Numbered from the stretch's first letter, positions 22,453-34,917 are shown. The stretch is 64,000 nt of DNA from Bagarius yarrelli (GCA_005784505.1 VCAZ01000202.1:124001-188000), one strand, 5' to 3'. Program-made: numbers and translations. Notes: generated by a model not told the origin, from the sequence alone.

Positions 22453-23319
22453 TTTTGATAGGCTTCCCTACCTGCCTGTCAATATATGTATATCCAAACC
22501 TCTGCACACCCTTTTCGCAAAGACGGGATACGTCATCAATGTCTCGAAAACCTGGAGATGTCAGTGTTGTGTTTCCACAATGGAGTCGACTACAGACAGC
22601 AAAGGGTCTGAAAGATGATGTCATGGTTGCAGTATTTCTTTTGGACAGGTAGAAAATATGGTGTGATTAGATTTTGTTGTGTTTTGATAGTATCACATAG
22701 CATTTGTAGTTTTGTAACTTTACAAATTATCTCAAATATAGCAGCAGCAGCGGATCATCGGGTTTCTATTTTTTTTCTGTTTTAGCACCACTAACTGTAC
22801 TATTGAGTTTTCTCACCAGTGAATGACACGTGATGTATTTTTGTAATGTCGTATCTGGTCACTTAGTCTGTGTGCGTTCATGCTTTCAGGAGGCGTAAAC
22901 TTTTAGTGCTAGCGGTTAGCATTTTTAATCGTACAGTTGGCATTTTCCAAGATGTCTTACTGCATGTCTACAGTGTGTACATTTGTTGGTCAAAATGATT
23001 GCAAATACATTATTTTTTATTAGAACAATTCTGCTAAAGACTTAAATGTGTGTACACAAGTACAAAAAAAGGTTTTGGATGAATATGTGTGAGTTTGTGT
23101 TCATGATGGTTGGTAGCACTTTTCTCAGATTGTGTTTTAATGTGTAAAGGATAGACTTAGAAAAAACACACACCAGCCTTTATCCCTTTATTTAAAAAAA
23201 ATATTTCTATACTGTATTTTGTTATAACAGCCGGTAGGGACTCTAAACAAAGCTCCAGCATTATGCAGTGCAGTTTTTAAAGCACAGGGGGCGCCCGTGT
23301 ACATGGTAAGATCTATTTT

Positions 23320-23515
<196 letters not shown>

Positions 23516-23529
23516 GCTCATTCTGACAC

Positions 23530-23549
23530 TTTCCAGAATGTTGAGAAAC
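23530..23549 (+). promoter_or_regulatory. heat-shock-element-like site, distal
   Basis: Four 5-bp units in alternating register: TTC (23531), GAA (23536), TTG (23541), AAA (23546). Two are perfect HSF pentamers and two have one mismatch each. It lies about 700 bp upstream of the hspb1 TATA box. HSF binding is inference. Confidence 0.4.
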
Positions 23550-24180
23550 AATGTCGAGAAACAACATGTAAAATCATACTGCTGTAATATTTTCTGTAGA
23601 AATTTTACATTTAGATGTATGTTAATTTTATGAACTTAATATTATTTTTTTAATCGCATCAATAAAAAATAAAACTTTAAAAAAAATCTTTACTGTTATA
23701 CTTTAACTAAGTTTACATAAAGTAATGCAACTAATGACAATTTTCTTTTAGGAAAAACATCTGTTTTTGGCAAATATGGTGTGTGTATATGGATGAGTGT
23801 TTAATACTATCTGCTTGTGTGGTCATTTTTGGGTTTAGTATGTGTGTGTGTGTGTGTTTTCAGCTGTCTGTCCATCCACCTGTCTGTCTGTCTGTCATCA
23901 TCAGATACAACACTTTTAAGGCAAAAAATAACCCTAGAAATTTGTTTATTATATTGTATCCTGTGTATTATTGTACTGCAGAAGAGGTGGGATCAGGTGC
24001 GAGTGTGAGTGTACAGTGTCATGTCATTACACACACATGAAGAGGTTAAACAGCTCCCTAGTCAGCAGACAAACTTCTCTTTGGATTCCATTCTCCTACA
24101 TTTGCCGTGAATAGACCTTCCAGTCACTTCTATAAATATTTGGGCTGGGAAGTGGGGGGTGGGGGGGCATGACTGGTGCG

Positions 24181-24195
24181 AGAATGTTTGAGAGA
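24181..24195 (+). promoter_or_regulatory. heat-shock-element-like site, proximal
   Basis: agaatgtttgagaga carries GAA, TTT and GAG at 5-bp spacing. One unit is perfect and two have one mismatch, about 45 bp upstream of the TATA box of a known heat-shock gene family. Confidence 0.45.
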
Positions 24196-24240
24196 CTGTG
24201 CAAGAGGTGTGTCTAGGAGGGTGGGCAGTAACCAGTGTAT

Positions 24241-24247
24241 TATAAAA
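24241..24247 (+). promoter_or_regulatory. hspb1: hspb1 TATA box
   Basis: TATAAAA, 84 bp upstream of the hspb1 ATG, implying a 5' UTR of roughly 50-55 nt. A MEF2-like CTATAAATAT lies farther upstream at 24130-24139 with one mismatch. Confidence 0.7.
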
Positions 24248-24324
24248 GCTGCAGCTTCCAAACAGAAAGCACCTTCTGGAGAACTTTTTTGATATCCGGC
24301 TTAAAGAAACCTTATTCTTCAGCC

Positions 24325-24724
24325 ATGACTGAAAGGCGCATCCCTTTTACTTTTCTTCGTAATCCATCCTGGGACCCGTTCCGTGACTGGTACCAGGGCA
24401 GCAGGATCTTTGACCAGACCTTCGGGATGCCACCAGTACTAGAGGAAATGCCCATCTTTCCCAGCAGCCACTGGCCTGGCTATTTGCGCCCTTCCCTTGG
24501 TGCCGACATGGCCGCCTTGATGCATAGCGCTCAGGGACCTGTACCCACCATGCCTACCGTGCCTTACCCAGCAACCTACGGACGTGCCATGTCACGCCAA
24601 CTTAGCACCGGGATGTCTGAGATTAAACAGACACAAGATAGCTGGAAAGTGAGTCTGGATGTCAACCATTTTGCGCCTGAGGAGCTCACAGTGAAAACCA
24701 AAGATAATGTAGTGGAGATCAGTG
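24325..24724 (+). CDS. hspb1: hspb1 exon 1
   Basis: Encodes residues 1-133, covering the N-terminal region and first strands of the alpha-crystallin domain. Donor gtaagt splits the Gly134 codon after its first base. Confidence 0.96.
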
Positions 24725-27700
24725 GTAAGTCGGAGGGTCATTTAATCAGTCAAACAAACATTTCCATTTAAACTCCATGTTAGCGAAACCAAGGTTTTTT
24801 TTTTTTAGCACGTGTTGATTGTTTCTACTGGATCAAAATTCTACTGGGAAAAAATGTTAACACATAGAATGAGATTTAGTGCAAAATTCTCTTGGTTAAA
24901 TTCAAGATAAAACGAAGCAGGCAGTCCCGGTTGATGTTTTCTTGCATGCTAGATCTTAATTGTAGTGGGGAAATTTATCTGTGGACAGATAAAAAAATCT
25001 TTTGGAGTGAAAAAAACGCTCCAAAAGCTTCGAACCTGTTGTCAGTCAGAGATAAAGCCAGTTTGCATTTATTATAGCTTGGGTTTGTGTTATTTTTAAA
25101 TAACCCAGAAATCATTTCGATCATTCTATTTGCCACTTGTGGAAGGTTAACTGAATTTGGTATTGACCAACGAGAAAAAAGATGATAAAATAAGTCATAA
25201 GTCTGCTATCCTTGTTCTAAAAATGCCAAATATAAATTTACTCTCTTATATCTGACTGGACACTCTTTGTGATTAGCAAGAGAGCAGATAATACAAAAAC
25301 AAAGTGTCCAGAATGCTCACCGCCCAAATGTAAGCTTTGGGACAGGGGTTTGGAACACAGCCCAGAGCAGGACTCAAACAACTGCAGAACAATCTAAGCC
25401 TAAAGACTCTGAGCTCATGGAAAGGATTAGATGTTCCTTTTGTTACTCTTTGTTTACAGCAGAGCATCAATTGTTAAAGTGTTTCATTATTTATTTAAAA
25501 AACTAAAAAATTAATACACATAATTAAAATTAGCTTTGCTCTATATTGTAATTGTAGCTAGTTATTCTTTCCTCATATATTTGCATTAACAGAACTATTT
25601 ATTAAAATTGATTCATAATTATTTATTTAATACAGCACATGTTGCCAGATTTTAGCAACCGATACACACTTAATAAAATTCATGATATTTAAGTACACAC
25701 AATGATTCATTTGTAACAGTTTATAGTTATAGAAAAAGTCATATATAATTACTGGTTACTCATCGCAGCTGTCATGCTGAAGCTGTAGAAATCTCCAGGT
25801 CTATCAGGACCAGGGTTGGATTATCTCTTTCTTCTATTATTGGATTCGTTGTCAAAGCAGACAAACATGTTGCCACAGCACACGAACACCAGCTTGTTTT
25901 AATCGAGAAGGTTCTGGAAGATGTGTAAAAAAAATCGGAGACCTTTTTAAGTTTGTCCTGCTTTATAGAGAATGTGAAATTAGGTGATGGAGATTCCAGC
26001 TGTCAACACTTAATAGGTGTAGCTGACCCCTTTTTCGGAATGCAAACACACTGAGATGTTTGGGTCTAGGAAAGACGGAGTGCTTTGCTGGCATCTTAAA
26101 TCCAACTAAAATAAATAGTAATAGTAGTTTGTAATAGTAATAGTAGTTTGTGCTTTTCCTTTTAAGGAAAACATGAGGAGAGGAAAGATGAGCATGGCTT
26201 CATATCCAGATGCTTCACTAGGAAATACACGTGAGTTCATTTTTTTACTGTTCTTAAACACTATATGATGCCCACATTCACTGAACACTCTTGAGAACTG
26301 CACCCCGGACCTCCTCACCTGACTTTCACATTTACATTTACGGCATTTGGTAGTCGTCCTTTATCCAGACGACTTACATTTATTTTTTTCATTTATACAA
26401 CTGAGCATTTGGGGGTGAAAGGGCCCAGTGTTGGTACTGGGAACCAAATCTACAATCATTCAGTTGGCAGATTAACACCTAAACTACTAAGCTACCACTT
26501 TTACCAAAAGCATGGAGGTCGCTATAAGAATAAAAAGTAAGGCTGGTCCTGTGGTGTAGTGGGATAAGGCCTACACCAAAGACCTACATGCACCATTGCA
26601 CTCCAGTGACCCGGGTTTGATACGGGCTGGGTTTCTTTCAGGTCCCACCCTTCTACCTAAACCCCCATGTTAACTCTGTCCTGTCTATTTTAATATAGGA
26701 AAAATGGCCAAAGATTTCACTTAAAAAAAGAATAAAAATTAAAAACTAAACATTAACAAAGACTAAATCTCGACTAGGATACATATGGATGTGATGGTCA
26801 TATTTAATATTTAAATATTGATTTGTCAATATTGTGTACACCACATAAAAAGTGTAAAGAGGAATGCCAGATAAAAATAAATAATACAAACTACTACATG
26901 AATAGTCATTAATTTAGAAACAGTCAAAATGTCCAGAATAAAACATGCACCATTTAATGATACAATAGAAGCAAAATATTTGATTTTTAGTGTGTCAAAA
27001 TGACAGTTTGCCTACAAACAAACCTTTGGGAAAAGTCAAGATTTTTGTTTTCTTCGTAACATCGATATGTGGAATTGTTTTATTGAAAAATATTCGTGTT
27101 TATGTTGATCCGTTAGCATCAGATTCTATTACACAACTTCTACCGTCTTCTTTTATTATTTAGTTATTAACTGATTATGTAAAATTTTTGGGCCTATGGG
27201 AAATAGTGGCATAAATTGCCACTCCAGGCACCATAAAGTTCTCCAGGCTCTTTTCAGTTATTATTTTCAGTTAGTGTTAATAAAGAAAATACAGCCAATA
27301 AAAATATTTCTGGTGTGCCTTGATATTCACAGTGGCTCCATCTGAAATTGCATACTTCCATACTGTCTAGTATACAAAGCTGAGTATGTGGGACGAGTAG
27401 TTTGTCCGAATCCTTAGTATGTGAAAATACAGTACATAAAAAAGTCCCTGGATGGTCAAATACTCTTGTCCAGATTTTTAGGTACACATGTGATGTACAC
27501 TTTACTGCCCCATCAAGGCTGCGCAAGAGCTGACCTGTCATATGCGAAAGTGGCAAATAATGCAGACGCATCACTTTTTTCAGTTTTTTAAAGAAAAACA
27601 TTCTTGTAGTTCAATTGCACCTGTCTAACATTGTCCAGGTTAAACATAATCCAACTTTAAATTCACGCTGCTGTGACAATTTATGTGTCATGTGACAAAA

Positions 27701-28265
27701 AACAACACACTATTATTGCATTATTATTTTTATTTAATTACAGTTATTTTTAATGATAGTCTGAAACAGAGCTGAACTAAACACACCATTATTGCAATTT
27801 TCAGTGTTTCTGTTCATGTTCAAAGTGTAGGATATAAATTAGGGCAGAGATTGTGTTTACATCACACAAAACATAGTTTCCTTGTCTTATTATTATTATT
27901 TTTATTATTATGTGTGGTGTTTCACTGGTCTGGGACTAAATCTGGCCACTAAAACTATCTGCAATACAGAACATTCCAGAAGCTTCACATATTACATATA
28001 AACAAAGCAGTATCAGTCTTTTACCATAGTTTCTGGTCTTGTAGAGTTTATGAACACCGCCTCTTACATCAATTAACTTTTGGTCCTCTTTCATTTCCCT
28101 AGACTGCCCCCTGGTGCCGAACTAGAGAAAATCACCTCCTCTCTCTCCCCTGAGGGTGTACTGACTGTGGAGGCACCGCTCCCCAAACCGGCCATCCAGT
28201 CCTCTGAGATCAACATCCCTGTAAAATCAGAGAGCGGAGCTGTGCAAAAGCAGGCAGCAAAGTGA
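24325..28265 (+). CDS. hspb1: hspb1, small heat shock protein beta-1 (HSP27), 3 exons
   Basis: ATP-independent holdase chaperone that forms cytosolic oligomers, protects actin and binds misfolded proteins. Exons 24325-24724, 26167-26230 and 28103-28265 join to 208 aa (human 205). Visible features: the N-terminal SWDPFRDWY motif (15-23); three R-x-x-S sites like the MAPKAPK2 sites of human HSP27 (Ser15, Ser90, Ser94); an alpha-crystallin domain at about 104-185 with the conserved dimer-interface Cys148 in ISRCFTRKY; and a C-terminal I-N-I oligomerisation motif (191-193). The first ATG after the TATA box with good context starts the conserved MTERRIPFTF; an in-frame ATG at 24235 lies upstream of the TATA box and is excluded. 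Three-exon structure and boundaries match vertebrate HSPB1. It follows srrm3 in the same orientation as in human. Confidence 0.97.
24725..26166. other. hspb1 intron 1
   Basis: 1.44 kb, AT-rich. Contains copy 2 of the inserted repeat (25432-25748). No coding evidence. Confidence 0.8.
25432..25748. mobile_element. inserted repeat, copy 2
   Basis: Aligns along its length with 22181-22452: shared tgttccttttgttact, tagctagttattctttcc, gatacagcacatgttgcc-like and ttgtaacagtttatagttat blocks. It carries an extra AT-rich segment near 25490-25545. Confidence 0.65.
26167..26230 (+). CDS. hspb1: hspb1 exon 2
   Basis: 64 nt between ccttttaag and gtgagt. Encodes KHEERKDEHGFISRCFTRKY with split Gly and Thr codons. 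Length and boundaries match vertebrate HSPB1 exon 2. Confidence 0.96.
26331..26505 (-). mobile_element. tRNA-derived SINE (second family), reverse copy
   Basis: Reverse complement of the 21950-type element: tail tttacggcatttggtag first, then head complement aacacctaaactactaagct. Confidence 0.75.
26541..26760 (+). mobile_element. tRNA-derived SINE, third family
   Basis: Head ggctggtcctgtggtgtagt with a B-box-like gggtttgatacggg. The body is distinct from the other SINEs here and the tail is A-rich. Single copy in the window, so the family assignment rests on tRNA-like boxes alone. Confidence 0.6.
28103..28265 (+). CDS. hspb1: hspb1 exon 3
   Basis: Acceptor catttccctag. Encodes LPPGAELEKITSSLSPEGVL, then TVEAPLPK and the C-terminal tail with the INIP motif. 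Stop TGA at 28263-28265. Confidence 0.96.
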
Positions 28266-28715
28266 TAAAGAGGAAAAGGAAGGGTTTTAAGCATAACACT
28301 CCAGAGTAGTTTCTGCTTTTTCAATGCATGTCTTAGGGTGTCACATGGAATTAATATAGTTTTTTTTTTTCATTTTGTGTGTGACATTATTACCATGTGT
28401 ATTGCAAGTATTTGAATAATGGATACTTACACAAACAGAGAAACTGCCAGATCTAAAAGCAGTTTGCACCTTTGCTAATGGAGTTGGTGTTTTTTTGACA
28501 CACAAACACTCAAGTAACACTACAAACAGTAAGACAGTCTGGACACGATTAACACACTTCTGATCCTCAACAGAGCAGTTTTTATACCCTCCCTCTGGTG
28601 CAATCAGGGTGTTCGAGCTGTGCCCCTAGAAGGATTTTACAGGAAACTTGTGGAAGATAATTTAGCAAAAAACAATAATATGCTATTTTAAATAAACTTT
28701 TTAAATGCATATTTT
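28266..28715 (+). other. hspb1: hspb1 3' UTR (inferred)
   Basis: From the stop to about 20 nt past AATAAA at 28691-28696, the first canonical signal after the stop. Confidence 0.65.
28691..28696 (+). terminator. hspb1: hspb1 poly(A) signal AATAAA
   Basis: Only AATAAA within 450 nt of the stop, followed by T/GT-containing sequence. Confidence 0.65.
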
Positions 28716-28801
28716 GGCTATGTGCTAAGTGGTATTTTACACTTCACATTATTACATGGTAAAATGAAATCCATGAAAACACAAAACACATTTTTATAAG
28801 A

Positions 28802-28993
28802 TCCATCCATTCATCCATTCATCCATCCATCCATCCATCCATCCATCCATCCATCCATCCATCCATCCATCCATCCATCCATCCATCCATCCATCCATCC
28901 ATCCATCCATCCATCCATCCATCCATCCATCCATCCATCCATCCATCCATCCATCCATCCATCCATCCATCCATCCATCCATCCATCCATCCA
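28802..28993. repeat. (ATCC)n microsatellite, about 192 bp
   Basis: Around 48 nearly perfect ATCC units, adjoining the tail end of the reverse SINE that follows. Its translation gives the spurious Met-Asp-Gly-Trp repeats on the minus strand. Confidence 0.98.
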
Positions 28994-29297
28994 TATACAT
29001 CTACACGCTTATTCCTAATAAGGGTCACGGGGATCTATCTTAGCTGGCAAAAGGCAGAGATACACCCTATACCAGGCTGCCAGTCCATCACATGGCCACA
29101 TACAGACAGACAACCACACCCACTCACTCCTATGGGAAATTTAGAACCTGGAGTTAACCCACAAAACTACTGGGAGGAAACCAGAGTACCTGGAGTAAAC
29201 CCACACAAGTTTGGGGTGACCACCCGGAAAGGCCGCTGCCGGGCATATGAACCTGGGAGGAAACATTGCTAACTACTAAGCCACCGTCCTGCCCGCC
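28994..29297 (-). mobile_element. tRNA-headed SINE with LINE-like tail, reverse copy
   Basis: Reverse complement of the 4401-type body (ggatctatcttagctggc, then ctgccagtccatcacatggc and aacccacacaagtttggggtg). The ATCC array is its expanded 3' tail. Confidence 0.78.
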
Positions 29298-29744
29298 ATA
29301 AGAAATATCATAATGCATTTTCTTCTGCAATATGAATAATTAATATATAAAGCAGGTTCTTATATTTTTGGGCCTGATTATATCCAGGGTTAGGGTATGT
29401 ATAATAAAACAAGATGTAATATTATTGGTTTATACTGTTTTTACTATCTATGAACAAATCCCATTGCAATTTAAAAAAAAGAAACCCCTCTCCGGTGATA
29501 GATCATGGCTATAAACAAGGTCATGACCCTGAAGAAAAAAACCTTCACTTGTGATTTCTACCTGTATTTTCCTGTACACAGTAATTCTTATTGATCATAC
29601 ATGTGAAGGAAAAAGCTCTTGTTAGAACTCAGTATGGTGGATCTGCTCCTTTTTAGAGGTTACATCCATTAGCTATATTTATCCTTAAAGGGCACTTTAA
29701 GGGCAACATCTATACACACATAATATAATAATAAATAATATTCA

Positions 29745-29923
29745 ACTTCATTGTCCAAGGTACATGTACAGAGCCAATGAAATGCATTTTTTGCATATCC
29801 CATCTTAGTAAGTTGGGGTCAGAGCGCAGGGGTCAGCTATGATACAGCGCCCCTAGAGCAGGAAGGGTTAAGGGTCTTGCTCAGGGACCCAACAGTGGTT
29901 GACTTGCCGGAGGTGGGGCTTGG

Positions 29924-29925
<2 letters not shown>
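29745..29925 (+). repeat. dispersed repeat, fourth family
   Basis: ttgtccaaggtacatgtaca, agccaatgaaatgca, gggtcagctatgatacagcg, ggcccaac-type tail. A reverse copy lies at about 48590-48785 and a fragment at 63590-63630. Confidence 0.65.

Positions 29926-29971
<46 letters not shown>
29925..29971. repeat. (GT)n microsatellite
   Basis: GT repeat directly at the 3' end of the dispersed repeat. Confidence 0.96.
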
Positions 29972-29974
<3 letters not shown>

Positions 29975-30344
29975 TACTCCTTCTGCTTCAACACCTGGAC
30001 TAATGTCTAATCATTTCCCATGTCTGTCTGTAAAAGCCTGCTATTTATAGAAAAGGATAAAATGTCCTGCATTTACGAGATGTCCTATGTTTCGGTATGT
30101 TCCATGGCAATAGTGGAAATATGATGAGCTGTGTGAGAGTGTGTGTGTGTTTGTGTTTATATGTGTGTGTGGTCGAAGTAGTATCTCTAAATTAGTGCCC
30201 TAATCATAAATGTGTTATTTATGAAATATAATATGAATCAAATAAATAGCTTATCTGAAGCCATAGTGGGTTGTTGTCTTCAGAAATATTTTTTGCTGTT
30301 GTTTTGTCTCTTCACATCTCTATAACGATCATTACATGGTCTAA

Positions 30345-30510
30345 ATGTATTTATATATGTGTTAAGATATTCTGTGGGAGTCGTAGGACCAAGAAATGTT
30401 CATCCAATCAAAATGTTCGGTCCAAATATTAGTCTTTCCTACCCACCTGTTAATATATGTATGCGCATACCTTCGCACACCATTTTCACGCATATAGGTT
30501 ACGTCATTAG
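30345..30510. repeat. uninterrupted relative of the 22125-22545 repeat
   Basis: Shares gtaggaccaa, catccaatcaaaa, ccacctgt-aatatatgtat and cctttcgcacacc-like blocks with the flanks of the 22181-22452 insertion but lacks the insertion. Confidence 0.6.
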
Positions 30511-30547
30511 TTTGTTCGCTGCGGTGAAAACTGCTTTTTACTGCCCA

Positions 30548-30733
30548 TTGAAGTGGTAGGACAGTGGTTAAAATGTTGCACTGCTGATTGGAAGATTAGG
30601 GTTTGATTTCCAGCAGCACTAAGTTGCCATTGTTGGGCCCCTGAGCAAGGTGTCAGTTGTCAGTTGTCTAAAAGAGTTAAATATAAGTCGCTCAGGATAC
30701 GGGCGTCTGCAAAATGCCGTAAATGTAAATGCA
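30548..30733 (+). mobile_element. tRNA-derived SINE (second family)
   Basis: gaagtggtaggacagtggtt, gttgggcccctgagcaaggt, then gataCGGGCGTCTGCAAAATG-type ending. Partly degenerate. Confidence 0.78.
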
Positions 30734-31317
30734 TTGAAGATTTCAGGAAGTTCCTTGTAGAATGGTGTAGGCTCTAGTATTGGTTCTGATATTATGATCA
30801 ATTAGATCACATTTAGAAATTTTAAGCTTACAGTTATTTACAGTTAATTGATAGTTATTTTACAGCTATGAGGTATCTGTCATGTGGCCATAACAATGAA
30901 AATCAGAGTATAACTGGAAAAAAACAGAGGGTATTGGCCAGGTATTCTTGATAATCAAATATGCTATTTTATAAGAACCTAATCAATGATGGAACTGGGT
31001 GTTGCGTTCCGACTGATGTGTTTATTCGATTTTATAAGAACTGTTATGACAAAAAGCTAATTTCTGCTATATAATAAGACGTTCTGTCTAATTTCTAATC
31101 TGAATTTGCCTCAAAGGGTCTTGTTTAAATCACTGCGGAAATAGTAGAAGAATGTATATTTTTAATGACGTTTACGAATGTAACCCGTGCTAGTTACCAT
31201 GTTGTTGTACAAAAACAGACTAGTTACTCCTGCCTGAATCTGTGAGTCGTGAAAGACAACCAGTCAGCCATTGACCAGGAGTTGTAGCATATGTAGAGCA
31301 TCTGGTCATTGGTGCTG

Positions 31318-31319
<2 letters not shown>

Positions 31320-31347
<28 letters not shown>
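31320..31347. repeat. (TG)n microsatellite
   Basis: About 14 TG units in intergenic sequence. Confidence 0.95.
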
Positions 31348-31351
<4 letters not shown>

Positions 31352-31699
31352 TGTTTGCTTACTCAGATGGCCCATTTAACAGCTTCTGCACCTCTTCATT
31401 GAAAAATTTCAAGTACATGCACTCATAGTGTTTACACAACACATGACACAATGTTCATGCACTCAGCTGTCAGTCGATATTTTACATTTATCAGCTACTT
31501 TTTTCACAGCTGGTTGTCAGGGGGCTGGTGTGATTATTCAAACCTTCTTATTCAATCAAAAGTGAATGGATCACAATGGATCTTATCAACTAGCGAATCA
31601 GCATCACTGCTTTATTACTGCATTATTTTTTTATAATATAATTCTTGAACTTGATTGTTCCTATTATACAATCATTATTATGCTGGATTCCTTATAATT

Positions 31700-31848
<149 letters not shown>

Positions 31849-31974
31849 TTATTTATTTATTATTTTTTTTAAGGAGTATAATTTACAGTATTTCTAGACT
31901 AGTTATTTAACCAATCGTCTGGCTTTCTTCCTCTCTAAAAAAAAAATACTCCTAAGCACGCGCTCACTAAATAA

Positions 31975-32135
31975 TGATGAGATATTGAGCGTATTAAATC
32001 TTCTCCGCAGCCCTGGATACAGAGATTTAATTGGACGCCGCTGCAGCACGTGCGCTTTTCCTATTGGTTACCGCGATGAGACGTAGGCGAACCGATCGGA
32101 CCTGATGTTATGTCACGTAGAAATACGGTAACAGC
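31975..32135. promoter_or_regulatory. CpG-dense patch with CCAAT and E-box/CRE-like motifs
   Basis: CpG-rich in otherwise AT-rich DNA. Contains cacgtg (E-box, about 32049), attggtta (inverted CCAAT, about 32065), gagacgtagg and gtcacgta. Possible enhancer, unannotated promoter or relic CpG island. Function is inference. Confidence 0.35.
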
Positions 32136-32136
32136 G

Positions 32137-32138
<2 letters not shown>

Positions 32139-32178
<40 letters not shown>
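32139..32178. repeat. (CA)n microsatellite
   Basis: Perfect CA repeat immediately beside the CpG-dense patch. Confidence 0.97.
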
Positions 32179-32180
<2 letters not shown>

Positions 32181-32976
32181 TTTATGTAGTATAGTTTTAT
32201 TGTATAATAATACCGTAATGCTCTAACTTTCTAGTATTTAATTTTTTGTTAACAAAATTTATTTTTAATTAATTATTTACAGACTAAAAATATAGTCATT
32301 AAGTCATAAAGTATAGTCATTATATAGCAGAATTACCGTATTATCATCATGCAGAAGAGAATCAAATATACTGCAAATATACTGTAGCTTTATTAAGCAA
32401 ACATACTTTATATTACCTATATTTATGGTTTCCCTGGCTTGAAATCTTATTTTTATTTTAAAAAATAGCTTAACCCAACCTGATCTTAATCATAATCTTC
32501 AAATGTAATTTTTTTTAATTATATAAAACTATTTCTAAAATTATAATAAATCTGGTCCATTGGTTGCCTTGATTCCCCTTATTTAGCTTGTGCTTTAATC
32601 AAGCGTTTCTCAAAACACACACACACACACACACTCCTTGACTGGGTCTGTGGACTAGACTGGAAAATTCTGCCATGTTGGCTGCCCTCTGAATCAGCCA
32701 ATGGTATGGATTTTGCCACATAAAATTTATATTTGCTTTTTGCAAAATTTATATTTGCAAAATTTATTTTATATTTGCAGAATTTATTTTTGCTATATTT
32801 TATTTTTTCCTTCAAAAAATCTACGATTAACATCACCCACTGCAATAAAAAAGCTGAAATATAATTAGTGCTTATTTTTTAATGCGTTATAAAAACTAAT
32901 CTACACATTTAGTGTCGCTATCAAAGGTATTAGAAAGGGCAAAATATTTGCCATTTGTCATCAAAGTTAAGGGCAA

Positions 32977-33382
32977 CAGGCCCAGTTCTTGCCAACCATG
33001 GAAGGGTGGGCAGACAGATATCCTAGGTGGGCAATTTTAGGTGGAGGGGTTGAGTAGATAGATACTGAACTAATAAGCACAAATTTAGGCAATATTATAA
33101 TCTAAAAACTAAAAATGAAATAATTAAGAAAAAAAATTTTAAAAGAGAAATTGACTAAATTGCGCAATTAACCGCAAAATTACTTACAGCCAATCAAAAA
33201 CGGGAAACTGTTTGGCTTTGCGTTGTAATTGGTCGGGGTTTTTCCCTTTTTCAAACTTCTCAACACTGAGCCCACCTCAGACTGCTTTAAAAACATACTT
33301 ATATATCGCTGTCTTTACAAAATTTTGATTGGGTGGGCAAGACAGCTGTTTGGGTGGGCCCATGCCTCTAGAGCCAGCCCTG
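32977..33382. mobile_element. hAT-like MITE with perfect 8-bp target duplication
   Basis: 406 bp starting caggcccagttcttg and ending with the complement of cagggctggctctag (11 of the first 15 positions match). Flanked by identical 8-mers aagggcaa at 32969-32976 and 33383-33390. No coding frame. hAT elements make 8-bp duplications, so the class is well supported. Confidence 0.85.
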
Positions 33383-34892
33383 AAGGGCAAAAAAATTAAT
33401 TCAATTTTGTGTATATATAAACGTTAATAACTAAAAACATTACTACAAAGTTAACATATAGCATCAATACTAATTTAAAAATATTATTATTATTTAAAAA
33501 AGTGTTATAGAATTTTACATGACTTGACCACTGAAGCTAAAGATCCACAAGTACTGCTAGTTAGCGTGAGTATTTTGTCCGTAATATTTCCAGCATTTGG
33601 TGGACATCCTTATTTTGAGCTAATTACACTTTTTATCCAACTAAGAAGTTTTCTGATCAGCAGGCCAACACCTGAATCAATGAGCGACTACTTTCTGTTG
33701 ATTTTATAAACTTATTCTAATAAATCATTATTTCTAACGCCATACACAACCAAACATAACGCAATCAAACATCATTAGACTAATAATAATAAAGTATTTT
33801 TGTATTGTATAATCATTACCAAGTTACTCTCAGTGCTTTTAATTGATAAATAGAACTTGGATTTTAGGTGGTTAGCATTATATACTTTATATCTAAAATC
33901 ACACAAGTTTGCTGGTTGTGTGTTACAAACCTTACGCCATAAATATACTGGTATAAATTCTGTTAATACACTTACAGTTATTGTAAACCGGTCATTTGTG
34001 TTGTGTATTGAAATTTTACGTGTGTATGTGAATATTCTGTGTTTTGCTGATAAATTCTTTGCTAATGTTTCTGAAATTAAAAACGATCTTGATTTAACAA
34101 TACCTAAAATGGTTATCTGAAATACGATTCAGTGCGAAAACATCAAGTGCTCGCTTATGTAAACCACAAACTGAAACTACTGGCAGAAACTAAGAGCCAG
34201 ATGGTAGCATTACATTCAGCTTTAGCAAAGGGGGTTGCCTGGAAGATGGCACAGGATGGCACAGAATGAGACACTGGGAATTGAACAGTACGTCTCTATT
34301 CGAGTCATCAATTACAGCTGGCCAGCCGGTACACATCACATGATCTCACTATTTCGGTAGGTTGTTTTGGGTTTTTTTTCGCACCTGTAACAATTTTTAA
34401 TTTTCCCAAAGCAGCAACACATTCATACACACATTTTCCATTAATGATCACATGGACCATGTGAATCTACAACAACTTCACTGGCACTGAATGTGGTTCG
34501 AAGGATGTTGTGATGTTTTAATTGATTTTTATTATCATTATTATTATTATTGTTAATTTTCTCGAGCGCATCCGCAACACGACTCACATTTACGATATCA
34601 GGAGAGACAGCTCAAAGTAAAAAAAAAAAGACAGAAAAAGAAAAAATTATGGTCTGTGAGTGAATTCCTTACAGTTTTTCGAGGAACCGATGAACACTGT
34701 TTTTTTTTTTTTGTTTTTTTTAACATCTCACTGTATAATGTGACAGAAAAAGCATAAAAGGAAAGGCCATCGAAAGAACAACGAATAGATTTACAATGTG
34801 ATCTTTGATTTTTGCCACAAAACACCGGACAGAGAGTTTTTAAGCTAACAGCGGCGTTTTTGTCCCCCTTTTTTTTTTTGTCGTTTCACATC

Positions 34893-34898
34893 TTTATT
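34893..34898 (-). terminator. ywhag: ywhag poly(A) signal (AATAAA on minus strand)
   Basis: TTTATT on the plus strand, read as ttcaataaagatg on the transcript. Other TTTATT occurrences exist closer to the stop (about 36230) and beyond (about 34525), so the site used is uncertain. Confidence 0.45.
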
Positions 34899-34916
34899 GA
34901 ATAAAAATACCCTCCC

Positions 34917-34917
<1 letters not shown>

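Larger units (their letters stand above)
26231..28102. other. hspb1 intron 2
   Basis: 1.87 kb containing two SINEs of different families (26331-26505 reverse, 26541-26760 forward). The rest is unremarkable AT-rich sequence. Confidence 0.75.

Noticed and set aside
24235..24324. In-frame upstream ATG of hspb1
   Set aside because: It lies before the TATA box at 24241, so it cannot be in the mRNA; conserved HSPB1 sequence begins at 24325.
28794..29028. Met-Asp-Gly-Trp repeat protein on minus strand
   Set aside because: Read-through of an (ATCC)n array; all frames of a tetramer repeat without stops are open.
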